Shown here: piece after piece, positions 16,760-25,286 of the stretch | How positions within the stretch are numbered: the first letter of the stretch is position 1 | Layout of the letters: each line of letters opens with the position of its first letter | Assembly: GCF_005869225.1 (NCBI RefSeq) | Contig: NZ_SWFP01000013.1 | Span: 1 to 64,000, forward strand | Direction: 5' to 3' | DNA: 64,000 bases | Source of the DNA: Dyadobacter bucti | GTDB taxonomy: Bacteria > Bacteroidota > Bacteroidia > Cytophagales > Spirosomataceae | Translations under genes and position numbers: made by a program | The notes under the pieces: generated by a model | What the model was told of the DNA's origin: nothing | The model's database searches: none | What the model saw: the letters and a program-made list of their open reading frames with translations, nothing else

Positions 16760-18295
16760 TTATTTTTCAATCAGCACATTTTCTTGTACGTTAGACTCGA
16801 AAATATTGGCGGTGGTGAGATCGGTATTGGTAGATGAACCGTGCCCTACCATTACCCCGTAACCTCCGCTGCCGCTTATTTTGGTATTTTTGATGTTCAT
16901 CGTAGCCTTGGTTCCCCAGATGGCGATGTTGGCTTTTTTGCCGGATACAATGATATTGCCGCCTGCGTTGCGAACCTCAGTGTTTTCAAGGAACGTCTTA
17001 GGATCGGCCGAGTAGCAGATAATACCACGCCAGTAGGCCGATGAGCCGTCGGCGCTAGTAAAAATAACTTTGTCGTTCGTGGTGCCTATGGCCGAAAGGT
17101 AGCCGCTGGTATTGATACGGATCACCGCGTCGCGGTTCATTTCCATCGTAACGCCTGGCTTGAGTTTCCAGCCTGTATTGACGTTCAGTTCGCCGTTGAT
17201 TCGGTACGGAGCTTTATCCGCGAAGCCCGGCCAGGTTATTTCGGTACCGGTTTTAAGGTTAGAGGGTGTTACCTCTACCACATTGCTGCCGTTGTTTCCT
17301 TTAAAGGTCGAATTGTAATCCAGTTTCTCTACGTTGGCCGCGTCGAGCAAAATACCTGCCTGCGTATTGTTCCGAAAACCATTCTCGGTGAACTCGCGCA
17401 GTATCCCTCCCTCGTAAACATATATTCCATAGCCATCATTGTCGGTAAAAGCAGTGTTCTTGATCGTCATCTGTGCTTTGCTTCCCCCCGAGAAATACAA
17501 AGCCGACTTAGTGGTGCTGTATATGGGACGACTTCCTGCGTGGCTTACCTCTACATGCTCCAGGATGTTGGCGTTGCTGCCCGAATAGTGGGCGATCCCA
17601 ACCCAATATGCCTTGGTTCTCTGCACGCCCACAAACTTGATCTTGTTGGCGGCTTCGCCTCTGGCGATCAACAAACCGCCGTTGTCGTTGACATTCATAC
17701 GCACATCGCGCTCAAAGGCAATCACCACGCCAGGATTGATCGTCAGCTCGTGACTCACATCGATATTCTGGGTCACGATGTAGTCGGGCAGGTCGGGGTG
17801 GGCAATCCGATCTGCCAAGGTGGTCTTGACCGTGATATTGGCGCTTATAGCCAGCGGTTCGGCGACATTGGCGGTTACCAGTACCTTATCGGTGGCCTTC
17901 CCATTGGGACTGGCGACGGTGAGTTCCAGTTCGTACTCACCCACTTCATCGGGTTTGAAGGTAGGTTTGAACGAGGCAGCTTCGGAAAGTGTAACGGAGC
18001 TTTTGGCAGGCTTGCGTAGCACCGCCCATTGGTAGGTGAGCGGCTTGCTCTCACTGTCGGTCGAGCCCGAGCCGTCGAGCGTAACCAGTTGACCTACCTG
18101 CACCGTCTGGTCGGTCCCGGCCTTAGCCGTTACGGCCGCGGAAGGTGCAACTTCTTCTGATTTTTCCTTACAGGCAGTGGCCAGGAAAAGCCCCGTAAGC
18201 AGGATCAGTAGCCTGATGCGAAGGGTAGGGGACAGGGTAGAGATGAACGCGGGTTGCACGCGAATGGGTTGGGTAGTTGGGTATTTTGTTTTCAT
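16760..18295 (-). CDS. Lipoprotein with PKD-like domain and right-handed beta-helix
   Basis: A 511-residue lipoprotein. The signal peptide ends at the lipobox LFLATAC (~residue 33); a PKD-like domain follows (AGTDQTVQVGQLVTLDGSGS ... ELTVASPNGKATDKVLV, ~50-130); then ~360 residues of parallel beta-helix coils with repeated phrases such as YWVGIAHYSGSNANILEHVEVSHAG and YWRGIICYSADPKTFLENTEVRNAG. The fold is used for polysaccharide binding or cleavage, but no catalytic residues can be named. The frame runs to 18571; the ATG at 18295 gives the lipoprotein signal. It is the downstream member of a minus-strand gene run. Confidence 0.75.
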   Translation of the reverse strand: MKTKYPTTQPIRVQPAFISTLSPTLRIRLLILLTGLFLATACKEKSEEVAPSAAVTAKAGTDQTVQVGQLVTLDGSGSTDSESKPLTYQWAVLRKPAKSSVTLSEAASFKPTFKPDEVGEYELELTVASPNGKATDKVLVTANVAEPLAISANITVKTTLADRIAHPDLPDYIVTQNIDVSHELTINPGVVIAFERDVRMNVNDNGGLLIARGEAANKIKFVGVQRTKAYWVGIAHYSGSNANILEHVEVSHAGSRPIYSTTKSALYFSGGSKAQMTIKNTAFTDNDGYGIYVYEGGILREFTENGFRNNTQAGILLDAANVEKLDYNSTFKGNNGSNVVEVTPSNLKTGTEITWPGFADKAPYRINGELNVNTGWKLKPGVTMEMNRDAVIRINTSGYLSAIGTTNDKVIFTSADGSSAYWRGIICYSADPKTFLENTEVRNAGGNIIVSGKKANIAIWGTKATMNIKNTKISGSGGYGVMVGHGSSTNTDLTTANIFESNVQENVLIEK

Positions 18296-18470
18296 GGCTA
18301 ATATTGGAGTTATTCGGGATGGTCCCGAGTTAGTTATTGGGTTTTTGTTTTTTTGTTTTTCAAAAGTAGGAGCTCGCCTTAGAATGGTCAGGAGGAAGCC
18401 ACATGGAGCGTAAAAATGGTGTGATGAAACGACAGAAATTGTCACTTTTTGCAAAACCAAGCTTTCTCGT

Positions 18471-19469
18471 TCATTGTACAAAATCCAGCACTGCCCGATT
18501 GAATTTCTCGGTTTCGGTAATGAAAGGTTCATGCCAGGATTCGCTGAAACGTGCTTCCGTAACCGAGGCATTGGTCAGCACTTTCTTCGTGGCGTCGCCC
18601 ACCTCAACCGGCACTACACCATCCTTTACGCCCCAAAACAAGCCCACCGGTATACGGATATCTTTCAGCAATGGTCCTTTCTCGAACCTGCGACTCTCGA
18701 CGTTTCCGTAATAAGTGTATGCTTTTGCGTGCGTAAATTGCGCCAGCGCGGTGTTAGGAGAGTTGAAGCTGTAATTCAGGAGGTACTTACCATCTTTATA
18801 GAGCGATACCGGATTTCCGCCCAGCTTGTACATCCAGCGGTAGATAGGTTCCCACTCGATGGTGGCAGCGTTTTCGGGTGTGACCGGGTTGGCCAGCAGG
18901 TAAGTTTCGGCTTCTGTCTTTTTCTGCTGCTTCGCTTCGCGCAACGCCCAGTCCCGCACCGCCGCCAGCCAGTTAGCAAACGAAAACATGCCGTTTACCA
19001 CGATTAACCCTGCAATCTTTTGTTGGTTAGTACCCGTCGTCAGGTACTGCCAGGAAAGCTCGACGCCGAAGCTGTGGGCCAACAGGTAGACTTCTGCATC
19101 TGGATACTGTGTTTTTAAAAGTTGCACCACATACCCAAGGTCCTCGCTGAACTGGGCGTAACGCAGGGTACTTTCGTCAACTTTTCCGGAGGATGCCCCG
19201 GCTACGCGCTGATCCCAGTAGGCTACCATCGTTTCGGTTTCCAGTCCCTTCAGATAATAGCGGTAACACATGGCGCAGTCGCCCGGCCCGCCGTGTACAT
19301 ACAGAATTATCTTTTTGGATTGCCGTTTTCCTTTGACCCAAATGGGCATATCGGCTCCTTTGTTGCGTAGAAACAGTGTGTTATTTTCAATGGGTTGTGG
19401 GTCGCGGTCTCCACACGCCAGCAGCATCAGCAAGCTGGCAAGAGCGAGGTAACTATACATAGATTTCAT
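18471..19469 (-). CDS. Alpha/beta hydrolase lipoprotein (proline-iminopeptidase-like)
   Basis: A 332-residue serine hydrolase with a lipobox (LLACG, ~residue 19). The oxyanion-hole motif is HGGPGDCAMCYRYY, typical of prolyl aminopeptidases; then YWDQRVAGASS; the nucleophile elbow LLAHSFG (catalytic Ser, ~residue 133); an acid in FWGVKDGVVP; and the His in ESWHEPF near the end. The full triad is present, so activity is plausible. The substrate could be an N-terminal-proline peptide or an ester. Its start overlaps the stop of 19466-20029 by 4 bp (ATGA), showing translational coupling. Confidence 0.85.
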   Translation of the reverse strand: MKSMYSYLALASLLMLLACGDRDPQPIENNTLFLRNKGADMPIWVKGKRQSKKIILYVHGGPGDCAMCYRYYLKGLETETMVAYWDQRVAGASSGKVDESTLRYAQFSEDLGYVVQLLKTQYPDAEVYLLAHSFGVELSWQYLTTGTNQQKIAGLIVVNGMFSFANWLAAVRDWALREAKQQKKTEAETYLLANPVTPENAATIEWEPIYRWMYKLGGNPVSLYKDGKYLLNYSFNSPNTALAQFTHAKAYTYYGNVESRRFEKGPLLKDIRIPVGLFWGVKDGVVPVEVGDATKKVLTNASVTEARFSESWHEPFITETEKFNRAVLDFVQ

Positions 19470-20029
19470 CGTTTTTTGAGAGAAAAGTTGATGCCCGCTT
19501 CCAGGCTGAATCGTATGAGTGTCGAGGTATTATAGGGGCGTTGTTGCATCACGTTCAAGCGTGTAAACCACGCGACAGGTACCTGCCGCCGAAGTGATAA
19601 ATCCTTTCCTACGCCGACAAAAACCGTAGGCAAAAAGGCGTCTTGACCCGCCCAACGCACCCTGCGGAGTCCCCCCGACTCGTCGGGGGTGTAGGTAGCT
19701 CCTTCCAGAAAATAGTAAGCATATGCCGGGGCCAGGCCAACCTCAAAAATCCCTCCGCGCCGACTCGTCCGACGGTAGGTCAGTTCGGGAAAGAGTACCA
19801 GTCCAATATGGTTCTGCGGGTGGCGATACGTAGCCAGGGCTGGACCGACCAGAAATTCTTTGCGCGCCTGATTGCGCTCTTTAATATAGCTTTTTAACGA
19901 CCACTCAGCGGCTACTTTAAGGCCGTAATGGGTCACGGTTTCACCGTAGTAGCCTACCCGTAGCGATTGAGCTTGGACTGAAAGTACCCCCAGGACGAAC
20001 AGCCCCAACAAGATTATTATGATTTTCAT
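19466..20029 (-). CDS. Predicted outer-membrane-beta-barrel-like protein
   Basis: A 187-residue protein with a signal peptide (IIIILLGLFVLGVLSVQAQS) and alternating amphipathic strands such as YGLKVAAEWSLKSYI, HIGLVLFPELTYRR, FEVGLAPAYAYYF and RFSLEAGINFSLKKR. The closing FSLKK is compatible with a terminal beta-strand. No family recognised. It sits between the ZU5-like lipoprotein (29-bp gap) and the coupled hydrolase. Confidence 0.6.
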   Translation of the reverse strand: MKIIIILLGLFVLGVLSVQAQSLRVGYYGETVTHYGLKVAAEWSLKSYIKERNQARKEFLVGPALATYRHPQNHIGLVLFPELTYRRTSRRGGIFEVGLAPAYAYYFLEGATYTPDESGGLRRVRWAGQDAFLPTVFVGVGKDLSLRRQVPVAWFTRLNVMQQRPYNTSTLIRFSLEAGINFSLKKR

Positions 20030-20057
20030 AGGTTGGAATTGCTATTTTTTGTCAATT

Positions 20058-21284
20058 CTATTGTACCCGCTTCATGCGAAAAACGCCTTTAATGTTGGCG
20101 GTACCCATCGGATCCAGTGGCGTAGAGGTTCTGATCCAACCGGCGGGATTTAGAATAAAGGTACCCAGTGCCCAATCGGGGTGCGAGTCGTCCACCTTTA
20201 GCGAGCCACCGCTGACTGTTGCCTGAGTGCCATAAATATGCTGGTAGATCATAGGGCCTGCTAGCAGATTGAAGGCTACATCGGTGCTTTTAGTCCAGTG
20301 GTAAGTGCCGTTTGGTGCACCTTTCCATATAACAGAGGCCGATTCGGAACCGATTTTTCCGGTCACGACATTATGGGTTGCATTGATGTTTGCCCCGCCT
20401 GGGAAGGTCCGCCAGTCCCCGCCATCGATCTGCACTGAAATCCCTTCCGGTGCTACATATACGTTGGAGATCAGCCGGATGTCTTTGTATTCCCTGCCTT
20501 CAATCGTAACCGATCCTTTCAGGAATACCGAAACAGCGGCTGGGTTGGTGGCGGGTATGGAGTTGGGAGCCTGGTAGTCAGCGGAGGTCTTATTAGGTGT
20601 CAGCGTGCCTTCACCGGCTAATTGCCAGCGATCGAGGTGTTTGGCATCAGTCCTTACGGGTAGGTGCAAAACTAGCTCATCATCGGTGCTGGTTTGGGCT
20701 ACGGTTTCAAAAACATCCAGTTGAACCTTGCTTCCAGGGTCTACAATGGCGGTCAGGGGATTGATAAACATCCTTTTAAACAAAGCCCAGTCACTGAAAT
20801 GGGTCGTCTCTACGGTTACGGCGTGATTAGTGGTGTCCAGCCCCTTCACGACAGGTGCCTGCCAGTGTCCTTTGTCGGTTTGGTACGCCACTTGCAATGC
20901 CTCAGGGGCAGAACCGTTTACGTCATGTTCATTGTATTGGAAGGTAATAAGAGCGGCTTTGGCGAATGTAAGGCCATGAGGAGTGAGCCGAAAAGCTTTG
21001 CCTGCCCCAGCCGGGCAATGGTTTCCAATTGGCTGTATTGAGATGGTCTTGGATTGGGTCAAGGCTCCGGCAGGGATGGAAATTGTGAGTCTCTGGTCGG
21101 CAGATTGGATCGTACCTCCAGCCGGACCGATGGAGGCGGTCTGGACGGGCCCTTCGGGAGTACCCACGGGAGTGATGGTACCAGTGGCCGGCGCGGTGGG
21201 CGTTACGGGTTCTTTGTCGGCATCGCAGCAGAAACACAGGATGGCCAGTGAAAGGCCGAGCAAAAGGTTTAATGATTTTTTCAT
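20058..21284 (-). CDS. Lipoprotein with ZU5-like domain
   Basis: A 408-residue lipoprotein (signal NLLLGLSLAILCFCC, lipid Cys at ~19-20). Residues ~50-130 resemble a ZU5-like sandwich: IGPAGGTIQSADQRLTISIP followed by AGALTQSKTISIQPIGN and FRLTPHGLTFAKAALITFQY. The remaining ~270 residues are beta-rich with Gly/Asp/Asn turns and carry no recognisable catalytic motif. It is the first gene of the minus-strand run that continues with the barrel-like protein and hydrolase; cell-surface display is likely. Confidence 0.6.
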   Translation of the reverse strand: MKKSLNLLLGLSLAILCFCCDADKEPVTPTAPATGTITPVGTPEGPVQTASIGPAGGTIQSADQRLTISIPAGALTQSKTISIQPIGNHCPAGAGKAFRLTPHGLTFAKAALITFQYNEHDVNGSAPEALQVAYQTDKGHWQAPVVKGLDTTNHAVTVETTHFSDWALFKRMFINPLTAIVDPGSKVQLDVFETVAQTSTDDELVLHLPVRTDAKHLDRWQLAGEGTLTPNKTSADYQAPNSIPATNPAAVSVFLKGSVTIEGREYKDIRLISNVYVAPEGISVQIDGGDWRTFPGGANINATHNVVTGKIGSESASVIWKGAPNGTYHWTKSTDVAFNLLAGPMIYQHIYGTQATVSGGSLKVDDSHPDWALGTFILNPAGWIRTSTPLDPMGTANIKGVFRMKRVQ

Positions 21285-21438
21285 GGCTTTTTTGGGTTGT
21301 TTTGATAGCCCAAAATTGCGGCCTTCCCCTGACCTGCCCAGCGAGTTGTTTCTTGAACCGGTATAATTTGCCGTTGAAACGGACTAATGGACGTGGGCTA
21401 TTTAACTAATAGGGTTCCGGCTGCTATGGTAAGCTCTC

Positions 21439-21534
21439 CTACGTGATGCGGATCGCAGTGAACTGGGCTGCCGGGTGCCCATCTGCGATATAGATGCGAT
21501 TTTTAGCAGTTATCCACTGTGCATGATTGGCAAA
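21439..21534 (-). pseudogene. Possible gene remnant
   Basis: A minus-strand frame reads FANHAQWITAKNRIYIADGH then PAAQFTAIRIT and a TAG (21439-21441). The ending is protein-like, but there is no start and no family match. It lies in the 370-bp gap between the ZU5-like lipoprotein and the cytochrome c gene. It may be chance. Confidence 0.2.
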
Positions 21535-21563
21535 TGTTATGCCGGATCTCGCCCGGCATAACA
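21535..21563. terminator. Strong hairpin downstream of cytochrome c gene
   Basis: A perfect 11-bp inverted repeat, TGTTATGCCGG (21535-21545) and CCGGCATAACA (21553-21563), with a 7-nt loop. It lies ~90 bp past the cytochrome c stop on the minus strand. There is no strong T run, so the terminator call is tentative. Confidence 0.45.
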
Positions 21564-21651
21564 CCTCCAACAAGCCGGATTGGCGGGCCGTCAGACCCAC
21601 CTGGCAAGTGTAAATTGCCTATACCTTCTCCGGAGATCATTTTTTTATCAT

Positions 21652-22617
21652 TTACAGTTCAGCATTCTTGCTGTCAATGTCATTCTTGATCTTCGGGATA
21701 GTTTTCAGGTAGTCGTAGATCGCCCCTACCTCCCGATCAGAAAGTCCCATCTTGGGGGTCATAGGGTATTTAAGGATACTACCGTCGGGCCTAACGCCCA
21801 ATTTGACGGCTTTTATAAATTGCTCTCTGGTATATTTTCGTCCGATCCCGGTTTGTTCGTCGAAGGTCAAATTTGCTGTAAGCACCTTTTGTCCGTCTAT
21901 GCCTACCATCTCGTTGCCACCGCCGTAATAGCCCTTCGTGCGTTCGGTATGTATTTTGTCCTGATCCGCGAAGTCGGCCGAATGGCAACCGAAACAATCA
22001 CCGAGCGCATCGGCCGTATATTTGCCCAAAGCCAGCGAGTTGGTGCTATCCGGAGGGGCAACGAAATGCTGGGGATAGGGTAAGGGTTTCATCACAAGAT
22101 GGGTCAATAATTTTGTAAAGATGCTGAACTCCGACGACCGGGGTTCTTTCGAAGTGGCCTGTACCGGAAAACGGTCTGATCGCAACCAGGCTACCACCGC
22201 GTTCAAATCTTCATCTGAGAGGTTGGGGTATTGAGGCATCACTGGAGCGTAGGAGCCATCCGCCCGGAGGCCCGTACGCAGGAAATAAATCAGTTGACCG
22301 TCGGTCCATTGGCCGATCCCATTCTCTTTATCCTGGGTGATGTTTTTAGAATAGATTTTACCGAACAGGGCGGGTACTTCGCCCATATATTTGCCTGTCA
22401 GCTGGTTGTTGTTATCCGAGTGGCACCCCATGCACTGGATTTGGGAGATTATTTCACCTCGTGACACCCGTTCGGGCGTTACTTCGACTGAAACGACAGG
22501 TACGTTGGGTTTGTCGTAGGTAGGTACCCCCACGATGGCTACATACGTACAAAAGGAACCCGCCAATAGCACAAGGCTACCTAGAATGATTCCAAGAACT
22601 TTCAAAACTTTTTTCAT
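21652..22617 (-). CDS. Membrane-anchored dihaem cytochrome c
   Basis: A 321-residue protein with one N-terminal anchor (KVLGIILGSLVLLAGSFCTYVAIVG) and two c-type haem sites: CMGCHSDNN (~residue 67) and CFGCHSADF (~210). Met-rich phrases such as YAPVMPQYPNLSDEDL after the first site and LKYPMTPKMGLSDREVGAIYDYL after the second supply axial ligands. It carries electrons in the periplasm, possibly for a dehydrogenase not encoded here. The frame is open to 22752, but the ATG at 22615-22617 gives the signal anchor. A deleted relative is at 24258-24419. Confidence 0.88.
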   Translation of the reverse strand: MKKVLKVLGIILGSLVLLAGSFCTYVAIVGVPTYDKPNVPVVSVEVTPERVSRGEIISQIQCMGCHSDNNNQLTGKYMGEVPALFGKIYSKNITQDKENGIGQWTDGQLIYFLRTGLRADGSYAPVMPQYPNLSDEDLNAVVAWLRSDRFPVQATSKEPRSSEFSIFTKLLTHLVMKPLPYPQHFVAPPDSTNSLALGKYTADALGDCFGCHSADFADQDKIHTERTKGYYGGGNEMVGIDGQKVLTANLTFDEQTGIGRKYTREQFIKAVKLGVRPDGSILKYPMTPKMGLSDREVGAIYDYLKTIPKIKNDIDSKNAEL

Positions 22618-23104
22618 GTGCTTGATAAATAAAGATGGCCAGTAGATGCAATCGGGCCCACAATTGTGTGGCCCGGGACAAAAGTGAAAAAGCGTGCTCA
22701 AGCATTGAATGACCGGAAGGATGAAACGGGAATAAAAGCCAATGGAGTGCATATTTTTGGCCTTGACTTACCCTTGATGAATAAAATTCAAAATCCCTAT
22801 GAAACCGTCCAAATGTCGGTTCTCGGGGGAATGCAATATTTGACTGACATTAGGAATATTTGCAAGTTGAAAATTTCACATTAATTTCTGAAATATCGAA
22901 ACGATACACTTTTTTGGCCTTTCAAGAAGGTTCGGGTACAGCTATCGCCGATCGCAAAAAACTGACGTCTCGTGAGAGTCATAATTGCCATGTGGGTATG
23001 TAAAGTCCATCGTACTTGTGTTTTGATTTTGTGAGTAATAGGTAAGTCAATGGCCCAAAATTGGCCTGTTGTTTTTCAGGCATCAACGAGTAACCCGATG
23101 AAAC
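22618..23104. other. Intergenic region, promoter side of cytochrome and kinase genes
   Basis: About 490 bp between divergent genes. No coding frame is credible. Apart from the hairpin at its right end, listed separately, nothing was identified. Confidence 0.4.
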
Positions 23105-23135
23105 GTTCAAAGCCGCTGGCGAAGCGGCTTTGAAC
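23105..23135. terminator. Hairpin, family member 3
   Basis: A perfect 13-bp inverted repeat, GTTCAAAGCCGCT (23105-23117) and AGCGGCTTTGAAC (23123-23135), with the 5-nt loop GGCGA. It shares the AAAGCC...GAAGCGGCTTT core with 15152-15176 and 16664-16690. It is 88 bp upstream of the LytS kinase start, so it may be a leftover terminator of a lost gene or an attenuator. Confidence 0.5.
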
Positions 23136-23223
23136 AGGTTTACCGGCTGGTGTCGGACGAACAGTAATTGGTTATTCAGGCAGCGTTCAGTAGCTTTGAC
23201 TACCTGAATCTTTCGACATTTCG

Positions 23224-24252
23224 ATGAAATCGCCCGCTAACTCCCGGTATTTTATACTCCTGCAAGTCGCTATCATCCCGCTCTGCTGCGGCCTTATAAA
23301 CTGGATACTTATTGGTACGGTTTATTGGCAAAACTGGCGCACATTCGGCCTGGCATCAAGCATTATCGTGATCCTTTCCATCAGTAACTTCATGGTCAAC
23401 GGGTTTATCGTCCCCAGACTGCGTGAAAGTAGCCCCGAACCAGCCCAATACTTGACCAAAACGATCAGGCAGTATATGAGTACTGCCACGTGTTCGTGTC
23501 TGCACTTCGGCCTTGCCTACTTTATTTATCAATGGATCGACCTGCCCGGTTTCGTACCCGACCCTCTTCGGCTGATGTTCTGCGTACTGTTCACGCTACT
23601 CGCAGATGCTGTTGTTACGGTATCCTATGAAAACATCTACAATTTTGGCTACTGGCAGCAATCACGTCAGGAGGTAGAAACGCTCAGCAAGGCGCAGCTA
23701 CAGGCCCAGCTGGACGCCCTTCGCCAGCAGGTGAACCCCCACTTCCTCTTCAACAGTCTCAACACCCTCACGACTTTGATTGGCGAAGACCCTCAAAAAG
23801 CAGAAATCTTCTGCTATGAGCTAAGTTCAGTCTATCGGTATCTTCTCCGAAGCAATGAGACAGCCCTAGTGCCGCTGACTAATGAACTAGAGTTTATAAA
23901 CTCGTACTATCATCTGTTGAAGACCCGTCACGGCGATGGAGTAACGCTCGTTACGCACATCCAGCCCGGTTTGAAGGCCTTGCATCTGCCGCCCTTAACG
24001 CTGCAACTGCTTATTGAAAATGCCGTGAAGCATAACGTCATCCTGCCTGAAGAGCCCCTGACTATTACGCTTAGCACCACCGAACAACAGCGCCTGACGG
24101 TCAGCAACAACCTGCAACGCAAGCCCCATCGGGATATGTCCAACGGCGTGGGCCTAAGCAACATACTGACCAAGTACCAGATGCTCAACCTGCCCGCACC
24201 TATCATCGAAGATGACGGGCGCGAGTTCCGGGTAACTATATCCCTTGTCTGA
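23224..24252 (+). CDS. LytS-type sensor histidine kinase, orphan
   Basis: A 342-residue kinase similar to 11607-12704. Four hydrophobic segments (residues ~10-32, 40-60, 88-108, 120-140) precede a coiled-coil and LDALRQQVNPHFLFNSLNTL, the phospho-acceptor region. PPLTLQLLIENAVKHNVIL and SNGVGLSNILTKYQML form the ATP-binding boxes. No response regulator adjoins it; it could signal through the LytTR protein at 10816 or has lost its partner. Immediately downstream is a cytochrome c relic on the other strand, which suggests a deletion joined them. Confidence 0.87.
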   Translation: MKSPANSRYFILLQVAIIPLCCGLINWILIGTVYWQNWRTFGLASSIIVILSISNFMVNGFIVPRLRESSPEPAQYLTKTIRQYMSTATCSCLHFGLAYFIYQWIDLPGFVPDPLRLMFCVLFTLLADAVVTVSYENIYNFGYWQQSRQEVETLSKAQLQAQLDALRQQVNPHFLFNSLNTLTTLIGEDPQKAEIFCYELSSVYRYLLRSNETALVPLTNELEFINSYYHLLKTRHGDGVTLVTHIQPGLKALHLPPLTLQLLIENAVKHNVILPEEPLTITLSTTEQQRLTVSNNLQRKPHRDMSNGVGLSNILTKYQMLNLPAPIIEDDGREFRVTISLV

Positions 24253-24257
24253 AAGCA

Positions 24258-24419
24258 GGCTGGATGGGTCGTAGATAGCCCCCACCTCACGATCCGACAG
24301 CACCGTAGTATCCCATGGTACGCTCGGGGTGCAATTTATCCAGATCGACCAGTTCGGTAGGCACTGAAGCCGGCCAGCAATAACACGATGATGACCAGTA
24401 CAAGGCCGGTAATTTTCAT
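24258..24419 (-). pseudogene. Internally deleted cytochrome c gene
   Basis: On the minus strand the sequence starts with an ATG (24417-24419) and a signal anchor (ITGLVLVIIVLLLAGFSAY). It switches frame to ELVDLDKLHPERTMGYYG, then switches again to VLSDREVGAIYD. The last two pieces correspond to DKIHTERTKGYYG and LSDREVGAIYDYL of the intact cytochrome 21652-22617. Both haem CxxCH sites and most of the protein have been lost through internal deletions. Confidence 0.7.
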
Positions 24420-25252
24420 GGCCATATCTTGGTTAAAAAAAGAGGAGTAACCGATGCGGGAACGGCTATCGCTGCCGACGGGATGGGTACAAAGCTTACC
24501 TACTTGTGTCATCGACCCAACTGCTTGCTCACCGAAACGAGAAAAGTTGGCTATGAACCGTCAGAACAGGGATGTTAAATTGGTACCGCAACCGGCTTTA
24601 CTACTTACTGTGCTACCCATCCGGTTGAGCGTCTTTTTCTCCTGTGTCGGCGCATATCAGTAAGAATGCCGGAAGTGACTACGCTATTTTGTGCTGAATA
24701 AACCTGACCCAGACACCAACCCATCACTTCTGAACAATGGCCGACCCGCTTACCTGAATCGTTTCGCAATCTACAAAAGAGCTTTGCGAGGTCTCCATAA
24801 ACGGCAGCAGCCCCAGTTGACAGTTCGGAGTTGCTTATGGAACAGTGTATAATTACTTGGCTAAGAAAAAGGAATAATCCCAAACCGATATTTTCTGTCC
24901 ATTTGTAACGGGAACAAACATTCTTTGATTGCGGTCTCACAAATCAATGTCTCAATATCAGAAGTTCCCCAAATAGATGAGACATGCACAAATAGAGGAA
25001 AAACTGCATGTATGGATTCTGTTTATTGGAATGAGTCGGCCAATTATTCGGTGGTTTTTCTGTACTTCTAGGCACCAGAATCTCTTCACGTTTCATTCGA
25101 CTAGATTTTGAGCATATCTATTGTGCTTTTTTAAAGATCTATTCCGTTCATAATCGAATTTCTTTGGCCATCAAATTTCAAGAGAAGATCTAACAATGGC
25201 ACTATAGTAAGTTGACTATAACCATTTGAATATCAGAAAACTAAATAAATAG
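24420..25252. other. Gene-free stretch
   Basis: About 830 bp with only short, stop-ridden frames. Composition becomes AT-rich toward the amidohydrolase gene. No RNA gene, repeat or recognisable relic was found in it. Confidence 0.4.
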
Positions 25253-25260
25253 TAAGTTTG
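25253..25260 (+). promoter_or_regulatory. Putative -7 promoter box
   Basis: TAAGTTTG matches the Bacteroidetes -7 consensus TAnnTTTG, 26 bp before the amidohydrolase ATG. TTTG at 25225-25228 could be the -33 element, but the spacing of 24 bp is longer than usual. Confidence 0.4.
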
Positions 25261-25286
25261 TCTCTAATAATCTGATCCAATTAGAA

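Noticed and set aside
24454-24940. Frames of 69 and 111 codons on both strands
   Set aside because: Basic, repeat-free but not protein-like, with no start context or homologous pattern.
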